Assembly (NCBI GenBank): GCA_017608295.1
Contig: JAFCGF010000011.1
Coordinates: 8,212-72,211 of the forward strand
Direction: 5' to 3'
DNA: 64,000 nucleotides
Source of the DNA: Candidatus Woesearchaeota archaeon
GTDB lineage: Archaea > Nanoarchaeota > Nanoarchaeia > Woesearchaeales > JAGVZT01
The notes under the pieces: model-generated
Told to the model about the DNA's origin: nothing
What the model saw: the letters and a program-made list of their open reading frames with translations, nothing else
Databases searched by the model: none
Translations under genes and position numbers: made by a program
Shown here: in pieces, positions 1-9,530 of the stretch
Numbering within the stretch: the stretch's first letter is position 1
Layout of the letters: each line of letters begins with the position of its first letter

Positions 1-345
1 TCCATAATGGTTAGATCGGTTCATGTTAAGTATTGGAAATTGATTATCGTCCTTCTTTTCCAAATAAGAAAATAATAATGGAAAAGGAGTAAAGTGATTC
101 AGCCTCCCATTATATTCGAAATGCGTAATCTTAAATTGGTCATTTATGTATGAGGTATAAATTTACCAACGAATTGAATTCTTAAAGTAGAGGATCTCAC
201 TCACCGGATTTACTCCGAACATGTGTCTTGCCTGATGAACACCAATGCTTTTGAGATGGTATTACAGGTGGATTTGGGCAGTGTTTAAGCGGATTGGGAT
301 TCATGAACCCTGTCTCTCAGTTATAATACCTACAAGGAGAATTAC
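1..345. other. Intergenic region upstream of rluB
   Basis: No convincing gene is seen here. A TATAAT hexamer at 322-327 and a Shine-Dalgarno AAGGAGA at 334-340 sit just ahead of the rluB ATG at 346, but no good -35 box is visible. A 19-codon reading frame (GTG at 94, stop at 151-153) has a good ribosome-binding site (AAGGAGT, 85-91), but is too short to support as a gene. Confidence 0.4.
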
Positions 346-1071
346 ATGGAAGAACGATTGCAAAAAACTCTGGCAAGAGCTGGTTTGGGATCTCGCAGGT
401 CATGTGAAAAATTGATTGCCGACGGGCTGGTTATGGTTAACGGTCGGTTGGCAACGTTAGGGACGAAAGTTGATCCAAATAAAGATAAGATCGAAGTCAA
501 CGGGAAACTGGTATCAAAACCTGAACCAGTTAAATATATCGCGCTGTATAAACCCCGTAATGTCCTCTCAACAGTATCCACACAGGATGAGCGGAGGACC
601 GTTCGAGACCTGGTCGATGAACCCGGGACAATTTATCCAGTAGGTCGTTTGGATTTTGACAGCGAAGGATTGATCCTGCTGACTAATGATGGCGACCTGA
701 CAAATAAACTAACGCATCCAAGGTATGGGCATGAAAAAGAATATCAGGTTTTAGTGGCAAAACGACCCAATGAAGAACAGCTGGACTGTTGGCGAAGAGG
801 GATAGTACTCGAGGATGGGCATCTCACCTTACCTGCGAAAGTCCGGTTTACGAAGACTCATGGGAAAGGTGCATGGATAAACGTGATACTGCGTGAAGGT
901 AGAAAACGCCAAATCCGTGAAATGGGAAGCCACACCGGATTGTCCGTGGTCCGAATAATTAGGGTTCGAATTAGAACGCTTCACCTTGGTAAACTCAAAC
1001 CCAGTCAATGGCGTCACCTGACAGGCAAAGAAATCGAGGACCTTAAGGGGTATAACAAGAACTCACCATAA
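346..1071 (+). CDS. rluB: Pseudouridine synthase, RsuA/RluB family
   Basis: This enzyme isomerises a specific uridine in rRNA, most likely 23S. The 241-residue protein has an N-terminal S4 RNA-binding domain (about residues 1-60) and the family catalytic motif GRLDFDSEGLILLTNDG from about residue 100, with the nucleophilic Asp in GRLD. The RKRQIREM motif near residue 188 is also typical. The length matches the RluB/RsuA family. The ATG is preceded at a good distance by AAGGAGA. The choice between RluB, RluE and RsuA cannot be settled from sequence alone; the S4 domain excludes RluA-type enzymes. Confidence 0.9.
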   Translation: MEERLQKTLARAGLGSRRSCEKLIADGLVMVNGRLATLGTKVDPNKDKIEVNGKLVSKPEPVKYIALYKPRNVLSTVSTQDERRTVRDLVDEPGTIYPVGRLDFDSEGLILLTNDGDLTNKLTHPRYGHEKEYQVLVAKRPNEEQLDCWRRGIVLEDGHLTLPAKVRFTKTHGKGAWINVILREGRKRQIREMGSHTGLSVVRIIRVRIRTLHLGKLKPSQWRHLTGKEIEDLKGYNKNSP

Positions 1072-1160
1072 TTTCAATCACAAGAATTCATTGGTTACTG
1101 TCAGATTTCTTCAAATAGAACGTTTTGTATATCAGATGTTCACGCCTTCACCTGGAGGGT

Positions 1161-1730
1161 ATGAAAACTAATCCAATGCCCTCAGAACAAGACAATGCCA
1201 AAAGCGAAACATCTGAAATTCTTCTGAAAAATTCGGGCGAATTTCAAATCGTTTACGAACGATACCACCTCTCAGTATTTCGCTTCATCTTCGGCCTACA
1301 TGGCGGTCCTATTGAAGATGTTGAAGATTTAACAACCACGACATTCCTCCGGGCCTGGAAATCTCGCCATCGATTTCAAGGAAATATGGATTCTGTTCTC
1401 GGGTGGCTGTTGAAAATTGCAAGAAACCTGGTTATCGATCAGTTCAGATTAAGGAAGAACAGAGCAGAACCCATTTATATGGAGATGCACATTATCCCAG
1501 CCAATGAACTTACACCAGAAGAAAAAGTGTGTCAGAATGAGCAGGTTACTACTTTATGGCATGTGTTAGAAACGTTTTCCCGCCAGAAGAGAGAAATAAT
1601 TGTCCTGCGCTACATCCTCGGCTGGAGAGTGAAGGCGTTCGCTGAATATCTTGGCATAAATGAAAACAATGTTTCGGTTACGATGAGGCGCACCCTGAAA
1701 CGTATTCAAAATGAATGGCCAAAAGAATGA
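1161..1730 (+). CDS. ECF-type RNA polymerase sigma factor
   Basis: This is a sigma-70 family factor of the extracytoplasmic-function type, 189 residues from the chosen start. Region 2 lies at about residues 25-95, with EDLTTTTFLRAWKSR and a WLLKIARNLVIDQFR helix. Region 4 lies at about 125-180, a helix-turn-helix ending in NVSVTMRRTLKRI. GGAGGG lies immediately before the ATG at 1161, closer than usual; an in-frame TTG at 1125 and an ATG at 1176 are alternatives. Its stop overlaps the next ATG (ATGA), so it is co-translated with the membrane protein that follows, the usual sigma/anti-sigma arrangement. Confidence 0.85.
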   Translation: MKTNPMPSEQDNAKSETSEILLKNSGEFQIVYERYHLSVFRFIFGLHGGPIEDVEDLTTTTFLRAWKSRHRFQGNMDSVLGWLLKIARNLVIDQFRLRKNRAEPIYMEMHIIPANELTPEEKVCQNEQVTTLWHVLETFSRQKREIIVLRYILGWRVKAFAEYLGINENNVSVTMRRTLKRIQNEWPKE

Positions 1731-2137
1731 AGGAAAATTCCGGATACAGCTCAACTTCTAACGGATCGAACATCCCAAGCATGGAGCAATTAGAAAAGCT
1801 CCTGGGGCGCATTCAACCAGAACCCAGTCATCGGTTTCACGAACGAATGGAGAAGCAACCATGGAATCGTGATCCAGAAATCCCCCTGATGACCTGGTTT
1901 CTGGCGCGAAAACACCGTGCTATTATTCTGGTTTCAATTTTCATGGGATTCATCATCATCCTGGTGACACCGTCGCTGGACGTCGTAGCTAACAGGATCG
2001 CTCAGTTTTTCACCACTTCACCAACAGACCAGGTTTCAATCGAGATCCCAATAGATAATACCCAGCATCAAGTCATTGAACTTACAGACACTGTTCTCGA
2101 AGTATCCCAAAAGGCAGGCTTTTCGATTAATGAATGA
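1727..2137 (+). CDS. Anti-sigma-like membrane protein, N-terminal part (frameshifted)
   Basis: This is the probable regulator of the ECF sigma factor just upstream. The ATG at 1727 overlaps the sigma stop in an ATGA junction. About 63 cytoplasmic residues precede one membrane helix (about 64-85, IILVSIFMGFIIILV), followed by an external stretch. The frame ends with KAGFSINE and a stop at 2135-2137. The +1 frame continues with EPEYLPDGYSF, which looks like the direct continuation of the same domain (DUF4367-like 'AGF..PEYLPDGY'). The two parts are best read as one gene split by a frameshift at the tandem AATGAATG (2129-2136). A coupled two-protein arrangement cannot be excluded. Confidence 0.6.
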   Translation: MKENSGYSSTSNGSNIPSMEQLEKLLGRIQPEPSHRFHERMEKQPWNRDPEIPLMTWFLARKHRAIILVSIFMGFIIILVTPSLDVVANRIAQFFTTSPTDQVSIEIPIDNTQHQVIELTDTVLEVSQKAGFSINE

Positions 2138-2558
2138 GCCAGAATATCTACCTGACGGCTACAGCTTTCAGGGTGCAGGGTACAACGACGCCCGAAAGGT
2201 GGTGACGTTATCCTACGAATCGGATGATGGTTCAATAATCAGGATATCTCAACGTCCAAAAGGTGTTGAATATCAGAGTATCAGCGTAAACGCAAAGGTT
2301 GAACGTGTCAATATCGGACCATATTCTGGCGAATATGTTGAAGGCAGCTGGAAGGTTGTTGAACCAAACCCACTTCAACTTCAATCCACATTGACAGTGA
2401 CCCTGCAAGCGGATTGGAATCCTCAGGCAAGCACGAAGTTTCTACGTTGGCAGCAAATGGATATGCTGATTGAAATTGTTTATAATGGAAGTAGTGATGA
2501 CTCTTCAAAGATTCTAGAGAAATCCGATCTCATTACGATTGCAGAATCTTTTCGGTAG
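2130..2558 (+). CDS. DUF4367-like extracellular domain, C-terminal part of split anti-sigma-like gene
   Basis: This frame runs from an ATG at 2130 that overlaps the stop of the preceding frame. It encodes about 142 residues starting MNEPEYLPDGYSF, followed by a beta-rich domain (VVTLSYESDDGSIIRISQR, GPYSGEYVEG, LRWQQMDMLIEIV). This pattern fits the DUF4367/outer domain of membrane anti-sigma and lipoprotein-sensing proteins. Alone it has no signal peptide or membrane helix, so it would not reach the cell exterior. That supports its being the severed C-terminal half of the gene starting at 1727. Family assignment is by motif resemblance only. Confidence 0.5.
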   Translation: MNEPEYLPDGYSFQGAGYNDARKVVTLSYESDDGSIIRISQRPKGVEYQSISVNAKVERVNIGPYSGEYVEGSWKVVEPNPLQLQSTLTVTLQADWNPQASTKFLRWQQMDMLIEIVYNGSSDDSSKILEKSDLITIAESFR

Positions 2559-2595
2559 AATTACGTGAAGTGAAGTCAAGTTTACAAATAATAAT

Positions 2596-2607
2596 CATGT
2601 TAACATG
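2596..2607. repeat. Perfect 12-bp palindrome upstream of the Agl23-NHL gene
   Basis: CATGTTAACATG is a perfect inverted repeat ending 30 nt before the ATG at 2638. It may be an operator for a dimeric regulator, or chance. Confidence 0.25.
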
Positions 2608-2637
2608 TGATAAAACCCGTAGATTTCTGGAGTTTCA

Positions 2638-5600
2638 ATGCAAAATACTAAAGACAATCAAGTCCACTGGTTAGATAAGCCAATCCTGACGACGATTACT
2701 ATAAATTGGGAGACAGCATTTTTCGTTATCATTTTCATTATTGGAATCATAACGAGGTTCTACGACCTTGAATCAAGGGTAATGAGCCATGATGAAAACT
2801 CGCATGTTTACTACTCCTGGAGGTTGTCAAAAGGAGAAGGATACCAACACACACCGTTAACCCATGGTCCATTACTGTTTCACCTAACAGCGGTTTCTTA
2901 CTTCTTCTTTGGTGACAATGATTTTACGGCCAGAATCCCCTTTGCTCTTTTTAACATCGCAACGATAGGATTCCTATGGTTTTTCCGTAAATATTTAGGA
3001 AGAATAGGGACATTAATTGCAGCCGCATTGATGGTTATTTCACCATATATGCTGTACTATGCCCGCTATGTCAGGAACGAAGCCCTGGTAGGTTTATTTG
3101 GCTTGATCACGATCTGGTCAATCCTCAGATATTTAGAAACTGGAAAGGATAAGTATACATACTGGCTTGTAGCGGCGACAACATTGCATTTCACCACCAA
3201 AGAGACATCATTTATATACACTGCACAAGCCTTAATTTTTCTAGGGCTGGTTTTCATCTATCAGATTCTCAAGAATCAGAATTGGGTAATCGAGAGATAT
3301 AGAAAAGTATTTATTCTTACACTGATCATCGGATTTCTATTTTTGGCGATAAGCGGGGGAACAGGTCTTGTATTAGGAAATGCAGAACCAATTCCAACTG
3401 AAGGGACTGAACCAACAACAGGAAACATACCATACCTAACGTTAATTCCAATGGCATTATGCGGATTATCACTCCTTCTAAGTTTATATTTTGCCCTGCG
3501 AGGATTGACATGGGAAGTTTTAAAACAGAACCGCCCCTTCAGCTTGATGGTTTTATTGTTGACCCTGATATTACCCCATTTAGTCGCATTCCCAGTTCGC
3601 ATGGCAGGTTGGGATCCAATGGAATACGAAACATGGGAAGGAATCATGAGAGTTGCTGGCTTTTTGATCCCATTATTCCTGATTTCAATTGGTATTGGTT
3701 TAGCCTGGAATCGAAAGCTCTGGTTAATCAACGCGGCAATTTTTTACATCCCATTCACATTATTATTCACCACCTTTTTCATGAATGGCCAGGGATTTTT
3801 TACCGGGTTAGTTGGATCTCTAGGCTATTGGCTGGAACAACAAGGGGTAGAACGCGGGAGTCAACCCTGGTACTTTTATGCCTTTTTACAAATCCCAATT
3901 TATGAGTTCCTTCCAGCCCTAGGTTGTTTAATCGCGGGATACCTCGGTATCTTTAGACAGCGCTCAAAAAATAAAAACCTTCATGATACTGATAACCACG
4001 ATGAATTATATAACCATGACTCCGACTTCAACTTAGCGCCGATTCTCCTGGGATTTTGGACAATATCAAGCCTGATCGCTTATTCAATCGCCGGGGAAAA
4101 AATGCCCTGGTTGACATTCCATATTACCCTGCCGATGATCCTGCTAACGGGCTGGGCGGTTGGACAAATCATCCAGAATGTGAATTGGCATATGTTTAGA
4201 AAGAAGAGAGGTTTCCTGCTTATCATTGTTATGATCATACTGATTATCAGTATGACCTCTGTTTTTGGTTCATTATTTGGATCAAACCCACCATTCCAAG
4301 GGAGAGAGCTATCCCAACTCAACGCCACCAATACTTTCATGGCAGCGTTGATTGTGACAGCAGCCACAGGTTGGGGGACAATAAAACTACTGAACGAGTG
4401 GGAGATAGAACAGGTAGGGCGGATTGGTTTATTAACATTTCTGGTATTCCTTGGATTAATCACCGCTCGATCAGCGTTCCGGGCTGCATATATAAATTAT
4501 GACAATGCAACGGAGTATCTCGTCTATGCACATTCAGGGAGTGGACCCAAAAAAGCGCTCGAACAAATAGAGGAGCTTTCTGAAAGGACAACGGATGGAT
4601 TGGAAATTGTCGTAGCATATGACGATGAGACAACCTATCCATATTGGTGGTATTTAAGGAATTATCCCAACGCAAAATTCTATGGCGCAAATCCCACCCG
4701 GGAGCTGCGTGATGCTCCAGTAATTCTTGTGGGTGATAACAATTATTCAAAGATCGAACCTGTAGTCGGGCAAGCCTATCACCAGTTTGACTATATTAGA
4801 ATCTGGTGGCCTGATCAGGATTATTACAACATGACATGGGAAAGAATTAAAAATACATTGACAAATCCTGACATGAGAGAGGCGATTTTTCAAATTTGGT
4901 ACAACCGTGACTATACCAAATATGCTGAGGTAAAAGGGAAGGATATGAGCCTACCTGCCTGGGAGCCTTCAGATAAGATGCGCTTATACGTCAGAAAGGA
5001 CATCGCCTCGCAGGTTTGGAATTATGGACTATCCCCAATATATACGGAAGAACTGCTGGCTGATCCTTACGAAGGGAAAGGAATCACGTTCCCGGCATTG
5101 TCTGCTATTGGTAAAGAAGGAGATGATCCTGGCGAATTCAATATGCCACGGGATTTGGCAATTGCTCCTGACGGTTCAATATATGTAAGTGATACAGGAA
5201 ACCATCGAATTCAACACCTGGATAAATCAGGAAACGTCCTTCATATTTGGGGTGTATTTGCAGACAGCGCAAAAGGTAATGCACCTCCAGGAACATTTTA
5301 TGAGCCCTGGGGTATAGTAGTGGGTCCTGATGGTGCCGTTTATGTTGCGGATACATGGAATCATCGAATCCAGAAATTTTCCAAAGAAGGAAATTTCATC
5401 ACACAATGGGGTTACTTCGGGCAAGGAGAGAGTGGTGATGCTTTCTGGGGTCCGCGCGATCTCGCTTTTGATGCAGATGGCCATATCTATGTAACTGATA
5501 CTGGCAATAAGAGGGTGGCAATCTTTGACCAGGGCGGCAAGTTCATTGCTGAATTTGGAAGTGCAGGATTACTGGAAGGTCAGTTTGATGAACCTGTCGG

Positions 5601-6006
5601 ATTAACAATCGATAGTAACGGCAGAATAATCATCGCGGATACCTGGAACCAACGAGTACAGGTGTTTTCAATAGATTATGCAAATCTGGATTTTTCTCCG
5701 CTGCTTGAATGGGAAATTGTTGGATGGTATGGACAATCCCTGGAAAACAAACCTTATATCACAACTGATGCAACAGGAAATATCTATGTAAGTGATCCAG
5801 AAGGTTATCGAATACTCCAGTTCGATTCTCAAGGGGAATTTGTCCAATTCTGGGGAGATTATGGTACAGGTATGGATGGATTCAATCTTCCCACTGGATT
5901 AGTTTTCGATGAGGGCGGCTTTTTATGGGTAGTTGATTCTGGGAATCATAGAATTTTAACGTTCCCCCCTCCATCAGATATTCAATTAGAAGATGAGGAG
6001 GAATAA
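2638..6006 (+). CDS. TIGR03663 (Agl23-like) membrane protein fused to a six-bladed NHL propeller
   Basis: This is a 1122-residue protein. Residues 1 to about 620 are polytopic membrane protein of the TIGR03663/GT39-like class. Typical features are MSHDENSHVYYSW (acidic D-E pair after the first helix), THGPLLFHL and an ARYVRNEALVG segment. Residues about 620-815 form a soluble region. From about 820 to the end are six NHL repeats with the signature shape YVSDTGNHRIQ, YVADTWNHRIQ, YVTDTGNKRVA, IADTWNQRVQ, YVSDPEGYRIL and VVDSGNHRIL. Related archaeal Agl23 is associated with lipid-linked glycan handling, and GT39 enzymes transfer sugar from a polyprenyl carrier. A role in surface glycosylation is therefore inferred, with the propeller outside the cell. 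Confidence 0.75.
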   Translation: MQNTKDNQVHWLDKPILTTITINWETAFFVIIFIIGIITRFYDLESRVMSHDENSHVYYSWRLSKGEGYQHTPLTHGPLLFHLTAVSYFFFGDNDFTARIPFALFNIATIGFLWFFRKYLGRIGTLIAAALMVISPYMLYYARYVRNEALVGLFGLITIWSILRYLETGKDKYTYWLVAATTLHFTTKETSFIYTAQALIFLGLVFIYQILKNQNWVIERYRKVFILTLIIGFLFLAISGGTGLVLGNAEPIPTEGTEPTTGNIPYLTLIPMALCGLSLLLSLYFALRGLTWEVLKQNRPFSLMVLLLTLILPHLVAFPVRMAGWDPMEYETWEGIMRVAGFLIPLFLISIGIGLAWNRKLWLINAAIFYIPFTLLFTTFFMNGQGFFTGLVGSLGYWLEQQGVERGSQPWYFYAFLQIPIYEFLPALGCLIAGYLGIFRQRSKNKNLHDTDNHDELYNHDSDFNLAPILLGFWTISSLIAYSIAGEKMPWLTFHITLPMILLTGWAVGQIIQNVNWHMFRKKRGFLLIIVMIILIISMTSVFGSLFGSNPPFQGRELSQLNATNTFMAALIVTAATGWGTIKLLNEWEIEQVGRIGLLTFLVFLGLITARSAFRAAYINYDNATEYLVYAHSGSGPKKALEQIEELSERTTDGLEIVVAYDDETTYPYWWYLRNYPNAKFYGANPTRELRDAPVILVGDNNYSKIEPVVGQAYHQFDYIRIWWPDQDYYNMTWERIKNTLTNPDMREAIFQIWYNRDYTKYAEVKGKDMSLPAWEPSDKMRLYVRKDIASQVWNYGLSPIYTEELLADPYEGKGITFPALSAIGKEGDDPGEFNMPRDLAIAPDGSIYVSDTGNHRIQHLDKSGNVLHIWGVFADSAKGNAPPGTFYEPWGIVVGPDGAVYVADTWNHRIQKFSKEGNFITQWGYFGQGESGDAFWGPRDLAFDADGHIYVTDTGNKRVAIFDQGGKFIAEFGSAGLLEGQFDEPVGLTIDSNGRIIIADTWNQRVQVFSIDYANLDFSPLLEWEIVGWYGQSLENKPYITTDATGNIYVSDPEGYRILQFDSQGEFVQFWGDYGTGMDGFNLPTGLVFDEGGFLWVVDSGNHRILTFPPPSDIQLEDEEE

Positions 6007-6119
6007 ACCCCACATTTGTGCACCCAAATCGGAGAATTAACACTTTTTTTTGCAGGCAAAAACATTTTCCCGAACATTTTTCATGCATACTAAAATCTGC
6101 GTACTCTTGATAATTAATA

Positions 6120-6165
6120 GGTTGATCTCTAGATATAAGCCGAAAGAGATCAACCATAAATATTT
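6120..6165 (+). terminator. Hairpin downstream of Agl23-NHL gene
   Basis: An 11-bp perfect inverted repeat GGTTGATCTCT / AGAGATCAACC (6120-6130 and 6145-6155) encloses a 14-nt loop. A run of T begins about 7 nt after the stem. It probably terminates the upstream gene, although the T run is displaced. Confidence 0.45.
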
Positions 6166-6302
6166 TTTTAGAATTGATCGCAAAAGAGATAATGCTCAGG
6201 ATTCAGACACTGAAAACTAATTGTAAAATTCCATCTTGTATAATGGCTAATGGAGACAGAAATACCTATGAATTGTTTTTGCATCATAGGAGGTAATTTA
6301 TT

Positions 6303-6812
6303 ATGATAATCTTCTCAACGATTGTAGGACTTGCTGTCCTAGTTATCGGACGCCAATTATTTTGGGTGGCCGTATCCGGACTCGGATTCATTATCGGCTT
6401 GACTTACACAACACAATACCTTCAAGGCTCCCCCTATCTAATCGTACTCATAAGCCTGGGCGTTGGCCTAATTGGCGCAATCCTGGCATACACCTTAGAA
6501 AAAGCAGCTGCCGGACTGGTTGGATTCCTGGCAGGTTGGTACCTGATGATAATACTTTTTGATAATATATCGTGGAACCCCGGGCAAAGCCTGATAGTCT
6601 TTCAAATAATTGGGGGATTAATTGGTGTAGGATTGATAATGGTGATATTTGATTGGAGTTTGATCATTCTTTCTTCCCTTGCCGGCGCCACAATGATTGT
6701 TCAGTCCATGCAATTCAAACCATCTATTAATTTAACTGTGTTCCTGGTTTTACTTGCATTAGGTTTAACAATCCAGGGGATCATGTGGATGCAAGAACAA
6801 AATGATTTCTGA
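6303..6812 (+). CDS. Small polytopic membrane protein (DUF4203-like)
   Basis: This 169-residue protein is almost entirely hydrophobic, with about six to seven membrane helices separated by short loops. Glycine-rich helices (GLIGAILAYTLEKAAAGLVG) resemble the DUF4203/TM7S3 type. No catalytic motif is visible and the function is unknown. The start is secure: AGGAGG lies about 7 nt before the ATG. A TATAAT at 6239-6244 may be its -10 box. It is flanked by a terminator-like hairpin upstream and a long gap downstream, so it is probably a single transcript. Confidence 0.65.
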   Translation: MIIFSTIVGLAVLVIGRQLFWVAVSGLGFIIGLTYTTQYLQGSPYLIVLISLGVGLIGAILAYTLEKAAAGLVGFLAGWYLMIILFDNISWNPGQSLIVFQIIGGLIGVGLIMVIFDWSLIILSSLAGATMIVQSMQFKPSINLTVFLVLLALGLTIQGIMWMQEQNDF

Positions 6813-6871
6813 TCATTCTCAAACGATGCTTCTTGACCTTAAGCAATAACAATTCTCCCAGATGATGCCGA

Positions 6872-6880
6872 TGGTATAAT
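6872..6880 (+). promoter_or_regulatory. Extended -10 promoter element upstream of sucCD
   Basis: TGGTATAAT is a perfect extended -10, but no good -35 is seen. The only gene downstream on this strand is sucC at 7198, which implies a leader of about 310 nt. That 6813-7197 stretch otherwise holds only small inverted repeats (for example GAATATT-A-AATATTC at 7073-7087) and no recognisable RNA element. Confidence 0.4.
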
Positions 6881-7197
6881 AGTTTTACTGGAAGATTAGA
6901 CCCTGGAACCAATCGATTTACATTTCTTTTTCGATTATTCTACGCAGTTTTCCAACTTTCCATAGTCATTGAACGATCATTTCTTTCTAAAATGAAAGAT
7001 CACGGAATCAACCAGAATTGGAAAAATTCTACAGAGCTCCATTTCTTGAAAACACCAAATTCTCAGGTCTTAGAATATTAAATATTCATGTTTGAACAAT
7101 AAAGGCGCCTATTAATGCTGCCTACATTACCCGATTAGCGGTTTAACCCTGAGAACTAGAAACATACAATAAATAACCAAAAGGGAGATATCACTTC

Positions 7198-8337
7198 ATG
7201 AAACTTCATGAGTACCATTCGAAATTGATATTTGCTGAAAATGGAATCCCAATTCCTAAGGGGAAAATAGCAACTACTTCATCCGAGGCAAAGCAAATTG
7301 CTGTTGAATTAGGGGGCAGTGTGGTTGTAAAATCTCAAGTATTAGTTGGGGGACGCGGAAAAGCCGGAGGCATCCGTCTAGCCAAGAATCCAGATGAGGC
7401 GGAAGATTTAGCTACCAAAATCCTCAGCATTAAGATTAAAGGATTACCAGTCCGGAAAGTTCTCGTTGATGAAGCTGCAAATATTGAAGAAGAGATCTAT
7501 CTTGGAATTACAAATGATCGGGCTGCAAGAAAACCAGTCCTAATGGCATCAGCTGAAGGGGGCGTTGATATTGAAGAAATCGCCCGGACAAAGCCAGAAA
7601 AAATCATAAAAGTACACATTGATCCGTTATTAGGTTTGCGGGACTACCAATCAAGGGATATATCCGCAGGAATTGATCTGCCCCGTCAATATTGGAGAGA
7701 TTTCAGCCAAATCGCAAGAGGACTTTGGAAAGCCTATGAGAAGTGCGATGCAACATTAGCTGAAATAAACCCGCTCGTTATAACACAAGAGAAAATGCTA
7801 CTTGCAGTAGATGGGAAAATGGTTATTGATGATAACTCCCTTTTTCGCCATCCTGAGTTAGCAGGGAAAAGAGACCTTGACATCGAAGCTCAGGCGGAGA
7901 CTGAGGCTCGAAAATATGGTCTTTCCTATATAAAACTCGAAGGAGATATCGGCTGTCTGGTCAATGGCGCAGGTTTAGCAATGACGACAATGGATATTAT
8001 TAAGCTCTATGGAGGAGAACCGGCAAATTTCCTTGATATCGGGGGAGGTGCGAGTTCAGAGAAGGTTGCCGCGGCTTTTCAAATAATCTTATCAGATCCA
8101 AATATCAAAGCCATCCTAATAAATATTTTTGGCGGTATTACCCGAGGTGACATTGTTGCTCGGGGAATAATATCTGCCTTGGAAGAAATTGATACAACAG
8201 TACCCATCATTAACCGTCTCGTTGGAACGAACTCTAAAGAGGGGCTACAGATTCTCAACGATGCAAACATGATCACAGCTGAAACCCTTGTTGAAGGTGC
8301 TAAAAAAGCTGTCTCAGCAGCAAAGGGAGAACGTTAG
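7198..8337 (+). CDS. sucC: Succinyl-CoA synthetase (ADP-forming) beta subunit
   Basis: With SucD this catalyses succinyl-CoA + ADP/GDP + Pi to succinate + ATP/GTP + CoA in the citric acid cycle. The 379 residues match the family. An ATP-grasp domain fills residues 1 to about 235, starting [22 protein letters not shown] and including [16 protein letters not shown] and [15 protein letters not shown]-terminal CoA-ligase domain contains [13 protein letters not shown] and [21 protein letters not shown] precedes the ATG. sucD starts 1 nt after the stop, so the two are a translationally linked pair. Confidence 0.95.
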   Translation: MKLHEYHSKLIFAENGIPIPKGKIATTSSEAKQIAVELGGSVVVKSQVLVGGRGKAGGIRLAKNPDEAEDLATKILSIKIKGLPVRKVLVDEAANIEEEIYLGITNDRAARKPVLMASAEGGVDIEEIARTKPEKIIKVHIDPLLGLRDYQSRDISAGIDLPRQYWRDFSQIARGLWKAYEKCDATLAEINPLVITQEKMLLAVDGKMVIDDNSLFRHPELAGKRDLDIEAQAETEARKYGLSYIKLEGDIGCLVNGAGLAMTTMDIIKLYGGEPANFLDIGGGASSEKVAAAFQIILSDPNIKAILINIFGGITRGDIVARGIISALEEIDTTVPIINRLVGTNSKEGLQILNDANMITAETLVEGAKKAVSAAKGER

Positions 8338-8338
8338 A

Positions 8339-9211
8339 ATGAGTATATTGATTGATAAGAATACCCGACTTCTCGGTCAAGGGATCACAGGACACCAAGG
8401 TCTTTTCCATGCTCAGAAAATGTTGGAATATGGCACAAATTTAACCGCTGGCGTTACACCTGGAAAAGGTGGGGAATGGATACTCGAAGGAAAGGTCCCG
8501 ATATTTGATTCGGTGAGAATTGCTCGAGAAGCAACAGGGGCAAATACAACTGTGATATTTGTGCCAGCTCGATTCGCTGCAGACGCAATGTTTGAAGCGG
8601 CGGATGCAGGGATTGAATTAATCGTATGTCTCACTGAAGGAATTCCTGTGAAGGACATGATGAAGGTCCGCTCCTACCTGGATCAGAAGAACTGCCGTCT
8701 GGTTGGACCAAATTGTCCGGGATTAATAACACCAGGAGAAGCCAAAGTTGGAATTATTCCTGGAGATATCGCGATTCCAGGAAATGTTGGTGTTGTTTCC
8801 CGATCAGGTACATTGACATATGAGGTTTTATTTACGTTGAAGGAACAGTATATGGGGGTGAGTACCTGTGTTGGGATTGGTGGTGATCCGATAAATGGAA
8901 CCAATTTCATTGACGTTCTCCACCTATTTGAAGAAGATTCCTTCACTGATCAAGTTGTAATTATCGGCGAAATTGGTGGTTCAGATGAAGAGAAGGCTGC
9001 TGAATTTATTGCTAATCAAATGACCAAACCTGTTGCTGGTTTCATCGCTGGACAGACCGCTCCCCCTGGAAAACGTATGGGACATGCTGGCGCCATTGTT
9101 GAAGGCGGTTCAGGTCTTGCAGCAGACAAAATTAAGGCACTAGAAAATGCAGGAGTCAAGGTGGCAAAACATCCAGAGGAAATCCCAGACCTTTTGAAAA
9201 CCCTTCAATAA
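8339..9211 (+). CDS. sucD: Succinyl-CoA synthetase alpha subunit
   Basis: This is the partner of SucC, carrying the phosphohistidine that shuttles phosphate. The 290 residues begin [21 protein letters not shown], the standard N-terminus. A CoA-binding Rossmann domain comes first ([17 protein letters not shown]). The ligase domain follows, with the active-site His in [14 protein letters not shown]. The start at 8339 is chosen over a longer frame because the family begins here and GGGAGA lies about 9 nt upstream. The frame is intact. Confidence 0.95.
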   Translation: MSILIDKNTRLLGQGITGHQGLFHAQKMLEYGTNLTAGVTPGKGGEWILEGKVPIFDSVRIAREATGANTTVIFVPARFAADAMFEAADAGIELIVCLTEGIPVKDMMKVRSYLDQKNCRLVGPNCPGLITPGEAKVGIIPGDIAIPGNVGVVSRSGTLTYEVLFTLKEQYMGVSTCVGIGGDPINGTNFIDVLHLFEEDSFTDQVVIIGEIGGSDEEKAAEFIANQMTKPVAGFIAGQTAPPGKRMGHAGAIVEGGSGLAADKIKALENAGVKVAKHPEEIPDLLKTLQ

Positions 9212-9450
9212 ATCGCTTATGATTAAGCATTACTAAAATATTCTTGCTGATAATCAGAAAAGTGATAAAAATTATAAATTGACCTTCATTTTCGGGGTGA
9301 ATTATTAAAATTGGTGGCTTTTTCTTTTAATTCGGACCTTGAAAAACACCGTTAATTCTTGAGATTGTAAGAATTTATCAGTTGAGGAAAGTTCCATCTG
9401 AACAAAGGTTTTTAGAAAGAACCCGTTAAAAAATAGAAATACAGGTATAA
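9212..9450. other. AT-rich gap between sucD and acpP
   Basis: About 240 nt of AT-rich sequence with no open frame or RNA motif that I can recognise. It leads into the shared terminator at 9451-9480. Confidence 0.5.
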
Positions 9451-9480
9451 AAAAACGGCTGGCAGTGTCCAGCCGTTTTT
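9451..9480. terminator. Bidirectional intrinsic terminator between sucD and acpP
   Basis: The 12-bp stem AAAAACGGCTGG / CCAGCCGTTTTT has a 6-nt loop and is A-rich before and T-rich after. It therefore works on both strands and serves the convergent sucCD (+) and acpP (-) transcripts. Confidence 0.85.
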
Positions 9481-9530
9481 TCGTATCCAGTCTTGATCAA
9501 TATCTTAGAGACTGATCTTTATTCGGATTA

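Noticed and set aside
94..153. 19-codon frame with a strong ribosome-binding site, reading MIQPPIIFEMRNLKLVIYV
   Set aside because: Too short to judge; no homologue recognised and it ends before any domain. Possibly the relic of an ABC ATPase start, but this cannot be supported.
3276..3731. Long open frames antisense to the Agl23-NHL gene and similar shadows elsewhere
   Set aside because: They mirror confidently identified coding regions, show no protein-family motifs and lack ribosome-binding sites.
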